DNA from: Tamarix chinensis
Taxonomy: Eukaryota > Streptophyta > Magnoliopsida > Caryophyllales > Tamaricaceae
Assembly: GCA_030549775.1 (NCBI GenBank)
Contig: CM060175.1
Location: 46,373,915-46,437,914, forward strand
Direction: 5' to 3'
DNA length: 64,000 nucleotides
How positions within the stretch are numbered: position 1 is the first letter of the stretch; every line of letters begins with the position of its first letter. A program made the translations under genes and the position numbers. Positions 13,750 to 25,399 of the stretch are shown piece by piece. Below the pieces are notes generated by a model. That model did no database searches. It saw only the letters and a list, made by a program, of their open reading frames with translations, and was not told where the DNA came from.

Positions 13750-15100
13750 TAAGGAGTGTGAAGTCTTTCTACTAAGAGCATCCGCTATGAAGTTAACCTT
13801 AACCACATGGTAGATCAACTCCAAATCATAGTCCTTAACCAACGTTAGCCATATTATCTACCTAATGTTCAGTTCTTACTACATGAAGATGTACTTGAGG
13901 CTCTTATGGTGCATGTAAAACTTACACTACACTCCATACAAGTAATGTCTCTAGATCTTCAAGAAGAAAGCCACAACAACTAGCTCAAGGTATTGCGTAG
14001 TATAGTTCTACTCATGCTCCTTGAATTGGCAAGAAGAATAGGCCACTACCCTCCTATGTTGTGTCAACACACGCCCTAGACCAAACTTCAATGCATCACT
14101 CTAAACCTTAAATCCCTCCATGCCCAATGGTAAGGTAAGCATTGGAGCTGAAGTAAACCTCTTCTTGACCTCCTCAAAAGCCTCTGTGCACTTATCATCC
14201 CAAAAAAAGTTGTGTCATCTTCTTCAACAAGGTAGTCAAAGGACAAGCGATCCTAGAAAAATCTTGGACAAATCGTCTATAGTACCCTGCTAAACCTAGG
14301 GACTACTCACTTCCTTAACATTCTTCAATGTTGAGCACTCTAATATAGCTCGAATCTTTAAAGGATCCACCAATACTCTTTCCTTCGAGATGAAATGACC
14401 AAGTAAAGCCACCTCATCCAACCAAAACTCACACTTTAAGAGTTTGGCATACAATTGATGGGTCCTTAAGAGCTCCAAAGCCTGTCTAAAGTGTTGCTCA
14501 TGTTCATCACGAATCCAAGAGTAAATCAATATATCATCGATTAAGACCACAATGAACTAATCAAGGTATTGCTGGAAGATGCGGTTCATGAGAGCCATGA
14601 ACACTAATGGCATATTCGTGAGTCCAAAGGACATCATGATGAACTGATAATTGTTATACCTCATCTTAAAAGTTGTCTTTGGTATGTCCTTCTCATAAAT
14701 CCTTAACTAATGATACCCTGATCTGAGATCTATCTTTGAAAATGTTGTAACCCCACACAACTAATCAAAGAGGTCATCGATACAAGGTAAAGGATGATGA
14801 TTCATCACCATAACTTGGTTCAATCCTTGGTAATCAATCCAAAGTCTCAACCCACCATCCTTCTTCCTCACAAAAAGAACTGGTGTTCCCCAATGCGATA
14901 TACACGATCAAATGTACCCCTTCTCCAACAACTCCTCTAATTGAGTGCACAACTCTACCATCTCAATTGATGTTAGGCAATAGAGTGCCTTTAACATAGG
15001 CTCTATCCCTAGTAGAAGAGCTATCATGAATTTTATCTCATACACTAGCAGTATACTCGGGTTCTCGTTGGGAAACACATTTGGAAACTCTCATACCACT
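13750..15100 (-). pseudogene. Chromovirus reverse transcriptase/RNase H (decayed)
   Basis: Would copy element RNA into DNA. The minus-strand translation of about 14755-14885 gives '[20 protein letters not shown]' and then '[10 protein letters not shown]', RT motifs 1-3 of the gypsy family. The ORF at 14296-14550 contains the catalytic YxDD-equivalent motif as 'VLIDDILIYS' (normally F/YVDDIL) and then 'LLGHFIS'. Near 13890-13930 'FYMHHKSLKYIFM' matches the RNase H motif 'TDHKSLKY', with the Asp replaced. Only an 84-aa stretch is open, so it is inactive. It lies between protease and integrase in normal order. Confidence 0.75.
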
Positions 15101-15171
15101 AGAATATCCTCAATTGAACGCGTATTGACTTCCGGATCCTAAACGCGACATAAGAAGAGCAAGTACCCTTT

Positions 15172-15594
15172 CTATACTAATTTACAAAGCCCAACCACAA
15201 ACACCATCTTCACTGAGGGCCTAGGCTTACATCTCTGGTAAGAGAACCTAGAACCGTTTGGTCCCTTAAGAACCTCACACTCTTGTGTGCAATCAATCAA
15301 AGCCCAATTTATTACGAGCATATCCACCCCAAGGATAACATCAAATTCCCTAAGTTTAAGCTCGATGAGGTCTACTAGAAGCTCGATTCCTCTAATGAAA
15401 AAGGCCACATCTCTATATAGCCTATAATATGGAAGTTTATCCATATACGAGAGTACAATAGAAGTCTCTATCCTATTAGAAGGGATCATAAATGTGCCAG
15501 CTATGAAAGTAGTAGATGAGGAGTGTGAAGCACCCGAGACAAACAATACATAAGTAGGAAGAGAAGAAACCGTGAATGTATCAGGTGACAACAT
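15172..15594 (-). pseudogene. Chromovirus aspartic protease with lost catalytic Asp
   Basis: An open 140-aa minus-strand stretch of retropepsin type, which would process Gag-Pol. Near residue 18 it reads 'VLFVSGASHSS' where the family has 'LFDSGASHSF', so the catalytic Asp is Val (GTC for GAC). 'EFDVILGVDMLVINWALIDC' at about residues 82-101 is the conserved C-terminal protease block (family: DVILGMDWL). Upstream gag and downstream RT are separated by stops. The open length is chance survival, not function. Confidence 0.75.
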
Positions 15595-15639
15595 CTACCT
15601 ACCTATCAGCCTTTGACTCATCACATTCAAGTGACTACC

Positions 15640-16940
15640 TAGAGGTGGTTCTACCGCACTGCCTAAACCTTACCTTTGTTGAAAAGCATAGGACCTCTAC
15701 ATCCTCTACTTTAGAGTAGTCTTGAGAGCTCCACTATTTGTAGGTTGATCTCTCTAAATAGGAAAAGTCTGTGTCAATGTACCCTATGAACATGCGTGCC
15801 CTTGTAAAACACCACCTCTAATGGTACGACACTTGAACTAACGATGCCCCAACCAGCCACAACCATGGTACTAAATCAGCTGCCCAGCACAATCCTTCCC
15901 TAAGTGATGCTTACCACACTACTGGTAAAAGAAATGCCTTACCTTAGTTGACTCAACTGCCCTCCATAGCAGGTTACCGTCCCCAACTAATGACTTTTTA
16001 AGGTATGAAACCTCTTCTCTCCCCTTTGGTGCTAACCACCCTCAAACCTCTACTAGGCCCTTGAATGGGCACAATGGGTCTGGGAAATCATTGATGCCTA
16101 CAAGGCATATTTGTACAAGGCTTGTAAGTCCTATGCAAAAGTCCCCACCGGTATCTCTTGAAGTCTCTGACTCACCCCCAACTAGAATGGATGCACCTTC
16201 ATCCTCTCATCAATGTTAACTTATGGAATAAAGCAAACCAAGTCCAAGTAACAGCTTTAGTATTCCTCTACTATAGACATCCCCTAACACAACGCCATAA
16301 ATTCATCACACTTATCCATCCTTAGGCGAGTAGGGTAGAACTATGCCCTAAGCATCTTGACGAAGATCTTCCACTAGTCTATAGTGACTCCCCTAAGTCG
16401 CTAACCTCTCCATCATTTGCCGGCATAACCCTGTAACTGGAATACCCCCCAATGTCCACCTACCAACACTCTAGGTAACCACTAGCTATAGAGATCTTCA
16501 TTAAGTCCCTAACCAATGCTCTAACAAAATAAGGTCTTCCTAACGCTCAAAGACCTAACGGCAATAAAGATTAACCCTATAATATCAATCCTCTTGTGGT
16601 GACACCAAAAAAGGAGGTGGAAATGGTAGAAAATCTTCCTCATGATAGATTTGCTACTCTATAAAGGCTCCAACCATCTCCATGAAACACTCTAGAAGAC
16701 AATTCGCAACCATCAAAACCCTAGAATACTAAATTGAGTTAGAAAAGGACCGACCACTAACTACACAATTAGTACACATGAAGGTAGCACATTACACATA
16801 AGGCTTGAAGTTATTCCTATATTTTAAATGAAGGCTAACTCCCAACCTAAACCAACGCTCACTCGTAGACTATACCTAATTCTACAAGTTTAGATGAAAT
16901 CAAAGAAGTTTATTTTCGTAAAATAACTTCAGGATTTAAA
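15640..16940 (-). pseudogene. Chromovirus gag (decayed)
   Basis: Would encode the capsid/nucleocapsid. The minus-strand translation near 15800-15930 gives a 'C..CGKHHLGKDC' patch followed by 'CHGCGWLGHR..KC'-like residues, with stops in between. This is a two-knuckle nucleocapsid like that of the intact Gag at 31436-32437. The rest of gag (to about 16900) is heavily mutated, with no long ORF. It sits between PBS and protease as expected. Confidence 0.6.
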
Positions 16941-16946
16941 ACCATG

Positions 16947-16959
16947 GACTCTGACACCA
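16947..16959 (-). other. Degenerate tRNA-Met primer binding site
   Basis: The minus strand reads TGGTGTCAGAGTC just inside the 5' LTR; the plant consensus is TGGTATCAGAGCC, so two positions have changed. It marks the start of the internal region. Confidence 0.65.
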
Positions 16960-16962
16960 ACT

Positions 16963-19434
16963 TATGGCACCCCTAACTTTTTGAACAAATAAAATTCATT
17001 TTTTTAAAACAATGCAAAAGCATTTGAAAAATAAAATCGGGAATGTTATCACCACATAAACCATGAGAGAGGTATAATTATCACCTAGCCTATGCCTGAC
17101 ACAAGGCAAAATGGAACAATGAATGAAAAAATGCATGCTCATAATATTAGTGTGACAGTACAAGATAATAAGGACGAGAACAATATTCTAGATAGAGAGA
17201 GTGTGATAGATTACAAATCCAAATATAAGAAATCAAGCCAAGAGTTTAAATAACTAAAAATACAAAAAATTCCCAATGTAATGGGCACAATGCCTTTAAC
17301 TAGTTAGCCTAACTCTTCGGTATAAATATAAAACTTTGACCCCAAGCAAAAATCTAGTAGTGATCCATATCATCACCCACGTAACCCTACAAATTGTCCT
17401 CTACTCCCTAGACCAGAATCCAGATCATCATAGTGACCATACAAGTGTAGTATCAATACGGTAATGTACTGGTAAAGCATACTACCTATAACATGGTAAG
17501 GCTCCTAAAGCATATTGAAGTCACTTCATAGCATAGTGATAAGCATACAATTACAAATTAATACTTTATCTCATGGTAGTAATATGCATGGAAATCATGG
17601 AAAGGTAATAGTACTATAAATGCATAACAAACCATACAATATAACCATATTAGAATTCTCCCATTAGTGACCACACAAATTCTAGTTAATAAAATAGTTT
17701 GTTCGGCCACACCCAATCCTCCACCATGAAAAAAAGTCATGATAGCACATATAATCAATATGGGATTCCACACCTACCACACAGGGTTAGGATACATCGA
17801 AGGGGCTTTCTTTTAGGATACCACGCCTACCACACATCGAGTGCATGTCAAGAGGGCTCACACAAATCAGGATACTACACCCACCACACGTGGTCGAAGT
17901 ACACCAAGGGGACTTCTACCGGGATACCTCAACCACCACACCTTGAATATCTTCCCCACAAGGGCTAAAAAGTTGGGATACTACACCAATCTAAGCAATA
18001 GACAATACGAAGTGCCAAGGGGCTTGTATTGGGATACTTCACCAATGCTTACTAGACACCGATGCCATATTAGACTACCATAGTATAATCCTATACCTTA
18101 AAGATATATATATATATATTCCTCTACCGATTACAACTTAGTAGAGAACAAAATAGGTACTTAATGAAAAATATAACCACAAGGTGACCCACCAACTAAC
18201 TCTCGGTCAGCTACCTCAAGAGTCAGAGGAAAAGGCTCAAATGAAATCTTATTCCATTATTTTATATTTTCAAGTTATATCACAAATCATAAACAAAAAT
18301 TTACAACTAACCAAATAGATATTTCCAAGTGATAATACCAAACATAATTAAATTCCATTTCAAACCAAATAGGATGTTTCCAAGTGATAACACCAAACAT
18401 ATCACAAGGCATATAAGCCACCAATTAGGTGTTTAGAGATGACACTAAACTTTACAAATTCAAGTCCTAAATATCATCATTTTGATTCTTATTAAATTTA
18501 GGGTAACAATAGTTGAAATCACAATTTAAATGTTGTAATTACATGGAGGTGTTAACACAAAAGGCCCAAGAAAATAAAATCAATTTATAAAGAAACAAAG
18601 CAGTAAATAGCTAAACCAATCAATTAGTCCCTAGAACCAGTCGACTGGTTTAGTTGTGCCAAACCTGAATCAAAATGACACTAGAGGACCAGTTGACTGG
18701 TTAGCCTCATAGATCTAATGTTCATAAAAACTAGTTGATGGGTTTAGCCTAACTAGTTGAAGCGTCTAAGTAGAGACCATTCCATTTTGGCTGGTATAGA
18801 GACAAATCGATGAGTGGAAAACTCGATCAACTTGTCACAAAAACCAATCGACTAGTTTAATAAACTAATCAATTGATCTCATGACCAATCAATCCAAATT
18901 TCCAAAACATTTGATTGCTCGCACAACAAGTTGATGGGTTCAAGCAAGCGATTGTTTGGTTTGGGTAAATCACTACCCACACTTGTGATACACATGCCCA
19001 AAATTACCAAACTTTACCATATTATTCCTCGCATTATTTTATGTCATAACACTCATAAAAATACATGCTACACACATAGAATAGCATGGATACATGGTAA
19101 GGTAAATACTTGAACAAATCTTGCTCAATTGGCCAACTTATGCATAAAATCAAAGAAACCCAACAATGTTAACTTAGAAAGAATTATACCACATGATCAA
19201 CTTGTAAAATATAAATTAGGCCATACTCACAAAAACACACCAAGCACAAGAGACCTCAATAAGCAATAGAACCCCATTTATGTTAAAGATAAGAATATCT
19301 TACCTGGAAGTAATTCTTCTAGCACAAAAGCTCTTACTTAATGCCTATCTAGGAGAATCTTAATTCCTAAGAGAACTAAAGTTAAAACCATTAAAAATAA
19401 CCTTTCAAAACTTCATTAAAACTAAGGAAAATCA

Positions 19435-19478
<44 letters not shown>

Positions 19479-20365
19479 AGAAGATAAAAACACAACCTTT
19501 TTCTCAAAAATAGGGTGCCAACGAAAAGAACTGAAATCTTCAACCTCTCCTAAACCTTTATTCTTCCTTAATTAAGGAAAATGAGGGGGAACTAAATCCA
19601 AGATTAGAAGAAGAAAAAGGATACAATACTCAACCAATGAAAGGAGAAAACTAGAGCAAGTCCTTATTTTTTTTATTAGAGAGGAGAAAAGGGAAGAATG
19701 AAGGGATGCTCAACACTTGAAAAAATTTTCCAACAAGAAAAGGGAGAAGAGAGCAAGAAAAATAGGTGAGGAATGAAAATGGATCAAAATTGAAGGGTAT
19801 GAAGGTGAGGCTGGGTCAACATTCATAGGAGAGAAGAAGATGTGACTAATATGGTTGAGTGTGGGTAACCAAAAGGTGAGGGCTAGCTTGATAAAGTAAT
19901 GGGGGTTAAGTGCAGTCAAGAAGGAAAATGATAGTGGGTCAATGAGTCAAGAGATGGTACACAAAGTCAACCATGCACCCCCAGTTGCCAAAAGAGAGAA
20001 GGATAAGTGAGTGAGAAGAAAGAAGGTGAGGCTTATCTCAAAAATGCTTTTTAGAAAAATATAGCTAATTAAAATTATATAATGATCTAAATATTGCAAA
20101 AATAATCCCAAAACACCAAAATATTCTTATTAGCATAACTGGATTTGAATTAGAATTATTCATAAACATTAGAAATAGGTTTTATTTAAAATCATAAATG
20201 GATTTGAGTGCACCAATCAATCAATTAGGTAAACCAGTCGATCGGTATTCCTGAAATTTATATTTTTATTAGAATTTCAAGTCCATTCCAAAACTAAAAC
20301 TAATTTATTTTATATCAACATACTTTTTAAACATATTTTAAAGGATTTTTGGATGAGGTATTACA
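16963..20365 (-). repeat. 5' LTR of the chromovirus (3403 bp)
   Basis: Minus-oriented LTR; its reverse complement starts TGTAATACCTCATCC and ends in a degenerate AGGGGTGCCATA. It contains an AC-rich minisatellite of ~50-58 bp (17760-18060), an AT run (18104-18119), a GAA run (19437-19484) and A/G-rich U3 sequence. It is the fuller of the two LTRs of this element. ORFs inside (for example 17699-18083) are products of the minisatellite. Confidence 0.75.
17760..18060. repeat. LTR minisatellite, ~50-58 bp period
   Basis: Repeated phrase 'gggatac(t/c)acacc(t/a)accacac' with starts near 17761, 17816, 17871, 17921, 17974 and 18032, each followed by 'aaggggctt'-type sequence. A related array in the opposite orientation lies at about 1290-1570, so it belongs to the LTR family. 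Confidence 0.6.
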
Positions 20366-20960
20366 ACTAGATACACCAATTCGAAGAAAAGGTAAGGAAT
20401 TGATGAACCCTTCCTTAAAGGAATCTTAGCTTCCTACCTTACCATGTCATGAATAACTCTAGTCTTTGAATAGTTAGAAAGACTATCATACTCGAGGAAG
20501 AATAAGAGAGTGAAGTAGAGGAAGTAGTAAGGAGAGTGAAGAATCATGTGGCAACCAACACTATGAACAAGAACATTAAGAAGGTCATTGTTGATGCCAA
20601 ACTAAGACAATCTAATGAAGCTATAGACAACTACCTAGCAAGAAAAGAGTTTGTAAATTATGAACAACATCTTCGGTCTTAGTGGTATGCTTATGGTGCC
20701 TTAGTGGTATATGCAACAGAAAATTAAATGGTGGCAAAGATTTGGAAGACATTCTTGTTCTTGAGGATGTTAGAGAGACAGACTCCAATAGTGAAGAAGA
20801 TGACTATTAAGGTACCCTATCATATCTAAGATATATACAATGACTCTAGAGAAATTGTTTATCCTACTTTATATATAACCTTGTTCGTATTCTTATGACA
20901 AGGCTAAAATATTATTGAGTAAAATATCTAGAATGCACACACTTCAAATCTTTATTATAC
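20366..20960 (+). pseudogene. Right half of the split plus-strand transposon ORF
   Basis: Continues the reading from 5972 after removal of the chromovirus and one TSD copy. Patches read 'LDTPIRRKGKELMNPSLKE', then an acidic 'EEESEVEE'-type run, then 'IKKVIVDAKLRQSNEAIDNY' and 'ARKEFVNYEQHL', which would form a charged coiled coil. Stops and frameshifts are frequent. A low-complexity linker plus a C-terminal coiled coil fits the gypsy-type transposon accessory protein suggested for the left half, but I cannot prove the family. 20960-21240 holds no further recognisable feature beyond partly repeated phrases ('cttagtagactcaatgg'). Confidence 0.4.
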
Positions 20961-21239
20961 TTTAGTGGTGATCAACAAAAGTAGGCTTTGATCTGGACAC
21001 CATTGGTTGATCAAATAGAATAAACCAACCAAACCCCTCAACAATGAGCTCAGTGGACTCAATACATTAATTGAGGAATGCATAATGGGAGCCTAAGCTT
21101 AGTAGCTAAAAAGCTACTATGTGTGACTTAGTAGACTCAATGGTCTTGGTATATTGACCATGTTTGCACCGTGGGAGTCTTGAGCTTAGTGAGTGAAAGT
21201 CCATAAGGTTTTAATTTCACCATGTGTGACCATCTTTAA

Positions 21240-21349
21240 TACTCAACAACCTCTTTGTTTAAGGGCATACATAGATAGGCTTGTTGATGGCCTATTTGTT
21301 TGATGGTTTATGTATTTGAGCTCTACTGCCTATTTTTATGAGGACTTAT
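21240..21349. repeat. Left part of a ~79-bp tandem array
   Basis: Contains 'cctctttgtttaagggcatac', 'ttgagctctactgcc' and 'atgaggacttat', which recur in each monomer at 24943-25240. The array was interrupted by the LTR at 21350-24937. Confidence 0.65.
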
Positions 21350-24300
21350 TGTAACAACCCAGTTTTTATGAACATAAAAGTTTTGTTTGCAAAGTTAAGC
21401 ATGGAAGCTAAAATAATAAAAATGAAGGATGTTACCGGCACAGTTGGTACAAGTCCGATTTCCTCTACCATTATCATACCAAGTGCTAAGGCTAAAATCA
21501 TTACTCCGCTTAGATTAATAATATGATTATAAAAATCAAAATAGAGAGAACATTTGATAGATACTATGCTAATAAAAAACAACATTAGTAGTTTACAAAA
21601 CTCAAGAGAGAAATTACAAGAGGATGTGAGGGTCCAAATATAATCGAAAATAAGATAGCAAAAGAGGCACCAGATAGTTTACGCTCGCAAATCCAAACTA
21701 CCAACTTTCGATTGAACTCGAAAGCTGACCTACAAAGTCCACTTCCCATTGAATTGGTAGGGCTTATAAGAATGAACCCTTTTGTACAACTGTACCAAAC
21801 AACCCTTTATACCAAACTAATATGAAAAAACAACAAGAAACACATACAAGGATTAAAAATCAACATGGTACAAGACATATACATATAGATATACATGAAA
21901 GAATTAATAAACAATAATCAATTACCATCAAGGTCACATATTATTCATATTCGTTCATTTGGAACAACTGAACTTACCAAATGAGCATACTAGAGATGCT
22001 CTGAAAATTATGATTAGAAACAAACTCTAACACAACAACCATAACCTTCACGACATAACTCATATCTCAACATCAATCCCAAAAAAATGTATAACATCAC
22101 AGGTAAGGCACAAAGGCAAAATACCCACACAGGTAGACACAAAGGCTGCTAGTAAACCACAGGGAGGCACAAAGTTATTACTGACTAATCTAATTATTCA
22201 ATAATCTAATAATAGTCATTATTATATCTAATTTCATTTATTCATATTGAGTTCAGAGACTCCACTATTTAAAAACTACTTGAGCACTATTATCTTCTGG
22301 TGCAATGAATCCAACACCTCTTAGGGCAAAACACTCCTAAGCCACTATTCTTAACTAGTGGAGCAATTTGAATCACCTTTTAGGGATAACACACCTAAGC
22401 CATTATTATCATCTAGTGGAGCGGACCCAACACTTGGTCCTAACTCACATAATCTTCGACTTTAAAATATTAATATCTCATCTCAAATCATATCATCATT
22501 CACGTTAAGTATAGAGCTACTATTCCTAATATGGTGGAACGGGCTGAAGCACTTTTTAGGGACAGAACAATTGAGCCACTATTATCATCCAATGGAACGG
22601 ACTCAAAAACTCTCAAGGTAAAACACTTCTAAGCCACCATTATCATCCGGTGGAACGGACCCATAAACATCTCGGTCTAGCTCGGGTGATCTTTCACTTT
22701 AAATAATTAGTATATTATTCATGATTATTTTATGAGTACAAAACATAATTCAAGCAGTTGAGACATCAATTAGTATCTTATTCATGATTTTTTATGAGCA
22801 CGAAACATAATTAAGTTAATTGAGACATCAACATACAGATAACAAGGCTGTTCTTTAATGTTCAGATGCTTATTTTCCCCTAAAAACCCTAAATTCACTA
22901 CTTAGACAAAACTTCCCTCATATTGATAATTTATCCACCAAAGTTAGTATATATTACTCAATTAATATTACTATTAACATAACTAAAATGCAAGGTCTAT
23001 CTCCCACATCTTATACATGTGATAATAGTCCTATCTCAAAAGTTACTATTTATAAGGCTCCCAAAATCCTAATCTTACAAGTAAATCATCACTTTTCCTA
23101 TAAGTCTTATATAATTATCAAATTTAATATAAATACCCAAAATACCAATAGTAACAACATATCTAAAATTCATGGCCTAACTCCAATGTTTTACACATGT
23201 GATAAAACATTACCGTTTTAAGGTTACTATTCCTAAATTCGACCATTTTCTCATTTAAGGAACTCATGACATTTATAATTACTCCAATCACTCCACATGA
23301 TCTTATTAGCATATTATTAATCCACCTAACACAATAAATACTGAAACTCCAATATTAACCTATATTGACCAAAGTGCCCTTAAAGATAGCTAATATCCCT
23401 TATTTAATGAAAAGCTTATATTTTCAATATTATTATTTCCAAATCCTCCATTTATCAACATACATCTTAATTATAAACTTTATTACACCCAGATTGCAAC
23501 CATATGTCATATTAAACCACGTAGGGTTTTCCATGTAAGGAATTATTGCAACGATATCGCATAAAAAATAGATAGATCTAATTTTCATACTTAACATTTT
23601 TTTTCTTATTTCCAATTATCTGAGACAACCATAATCAAAGTCAGTATCGAGAACAACATTAAAAATATACTAAGGCCATCCTAGGCTCAATTATTCACAT
23701 CTAGGCACTTTAGGTCAAAAATGACCAAAATGCCCCTAAGACCAAAATTTTAAGCTTATCATCTAGTTAAATACTAATTCCATTGTATTTATTAATTTAT
23801 CATGAAAAGAATAAATTACCATAAAAAACTATTTATCATGTAATTAAATTATTGGATATGCCCAATGACTATTTTATCCTTATTCATAATTTTGCACATA
23901 AAACCCTAGCATTTGTCTCTAATATATCTAGAACCACATAATCTCATGTTTAATAATGTATAATACACATTAGACATGTTTTTTGGGATAAATATTATAA
24001 TATAATGAAAATAACTAAAGTGACCCTAGGGCACTCATCCATTATAATTATTCCACAATTATATCTAAGCATGATCAACCAATGACGCATAGGGAGCACT
24101 ACTAGAGTTAAGGTGCACATGCAGGAAGAAGAAGTTAGAAGGGAGGCTATGTAGGATCTGTACTAGGTGGTATTGGAATAGCACAAAGATGGAGGGGTAG
24201 GGGAGGGGTGTTGGGTGCTGGGTACTGGGTGCTGGGTGCTGGGTGTTGGGTGAGGTGTTGCGGTGTGTGGTTGGTTGTCAAGGATGGCTAGTCAAGGTAA

Positions 24301-24937
24301 GGGGTTGAGGAGATCTAAGGCTAAGAGAGGGAGCTAGGGAAGGTGGTTAGATTGGAGGTTGGTAGCCGTGTGGGCAAGGGCGGCGGGGTGGTGATAGGAG
24401 TGGTGAGTTTGGGTGTTGGGAGGTTAGGTTTTGGTTGAGAAGGTGGCGTCTATATGTATGTATTTATGCAAATGGAGTTAAATGGATTGAAGGAGGTGTG
24501 GTGACAGGGAGTTGGGTGTACATGGGTTGGGTTTGTGTGTGTATGTAAACACACATGTAGAGAAGGGGTAAGGTGATGGGGTTGTAGCGGGAGAAGGTGA
24601 GAGTGTTTGGAGGAGAAGATTGAGGCATGACAGAGGGGTAAAATAGGAGGTAAAAATGGTAAGGTTAGGTATAATTTTCTTTATTTAGTTTTAAGTATAA
24701 TTTGGATAGATGAGGGTACCAAGGAGGAAAAATATATCAGGAAAAATAATCCGAGTTAATATAGGTTTAATAAAATGGAAAAAAGTTAAAATAATCAGGG
24801 ATAAATTTTAGGGAATTTATTTTGGGTTACGAGTCAAGGTTATAAACAAAATAATTAGGCTAAAGTGTAAGGGTTAGTTTTGAATAAAAAGACAAAACAC
24901 TTGGAAACAAAGTTTACAAATTTTTTGGGGAGTTACA
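21350..24937 (-). repeat. Solo LTR, family B, minus strand (3588 bp)
   Basis: Starts TGTAACAACCCAG and ends TGGGGAGTTACA. Flanks CTTAT (21345-21349) and ATTAT (24938-24942) match at four of five bases, and the 79-bp tandem array continues on both sides. The conserved LTR-end hairpin module is at about 21430-21490, and the repeats with CCACTATTATC..CCGGTGG cores are at 22265-22680. A GT-rich block (24100-24650, purine/pyrimidine biased) corresponds to the CT-rich U3 of the related LTRs. It contains a 'gggtgctgggtactgggtgct' minisatellite at about 24205-24255. There is no internal region, hence a solo LTR. ORFs inside (21338-21585, 22988-23221) have no support. Confidence 0.7.
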
Positions 24938-24942
24938 ATTAT

Positions 24943-25240
24943 GTAAAGAGATTTATTGACGGTCTCTTTGTTCAAGGGCATACGTATTTAAGCTTCACCA
25001 CCCATTTGTATGACGACTTATGTAAAGAGCTTTGTTGATTGCCTTTTTGTTTGAGGGATAATGTATTAGAGCTCCATTTACCATTTGTATAAGGAATTAC
25101 AAATAGAGATTTGCTAGTGGTCTCTTTGTTTGAGAACTTATATATTTCAGCTCAACTGCCCATTTATATAAAGATTTATGTATAGAGCTTTACTGAAAAC
25201 TTCTTTACTTAAGGGCTTACATATTTAAGCTTAAGCTTTT
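24943..25240. repeat. Right part of the ~79-bp tandem array
   Basis: Successive monomers begin 'gtaaagag.tttg' near 24943, 25022, 25100 and 25180, giving a period of 79-80 bp. Shared words are 'tctctttgttt.aggg' and 'cccatttgtat'. The monomers have diverged to perhaps 75-80% identity by eye. Confidence 0.7.
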
Positions 25241-25286
25241 GAGTTATTAGCAAGTGTACTTACTACAAAAGAAATTATGTGAACAC

Positions 25287-25290
<4 letters not shown>

Positions 25291-25339
<49 letters not shown>
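25291..25339. repeat. (AT)n microsatellite
   Basis: About 24 uninterrupted AT units. Confidence 0.95.
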
Positions 25340-25343
<4 letters not shown>

Positions 25344-25399
25344 AATTCCTTTACTTACAAAATTTAGCACACATTCATCATTTTCCATTTCCCATCTTC

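Larger units (their letters stand above)
5973..20365 (-). mobile_element. Decayed Ty3/gypsy chromovirus (Tekay/Del-like), minus strand
   Basis: Both edges are flanked by near-identical 5-bp target duplications, ACTAC (5968-5972) and ACTAG (20366-20370). Right-to-left order is 5' LTR (16963-20365), degenerate tRNA-Met PBS (16947-16959), gag with CCHC knuckle, protease, RT, RNase H, integrase, chromodomain-like tail, PPT (12037-12048) and 3' LTR (5973-12036). This gag-PR-RT-RH-INT-chromodomain order defines chromoviruses, and the C-terminal tail and long LTRs suggest Tekay/Del. All coding regions carry stops or frameshifts, so the copy is dead. A solo LTR lies inside its 3' LTR. The 5' LTR holds about 1 kb (around 16990-18020) missing from the 3' LTR, so the 3' LTR was also shortened by deletion. 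Confidence 0.85.
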
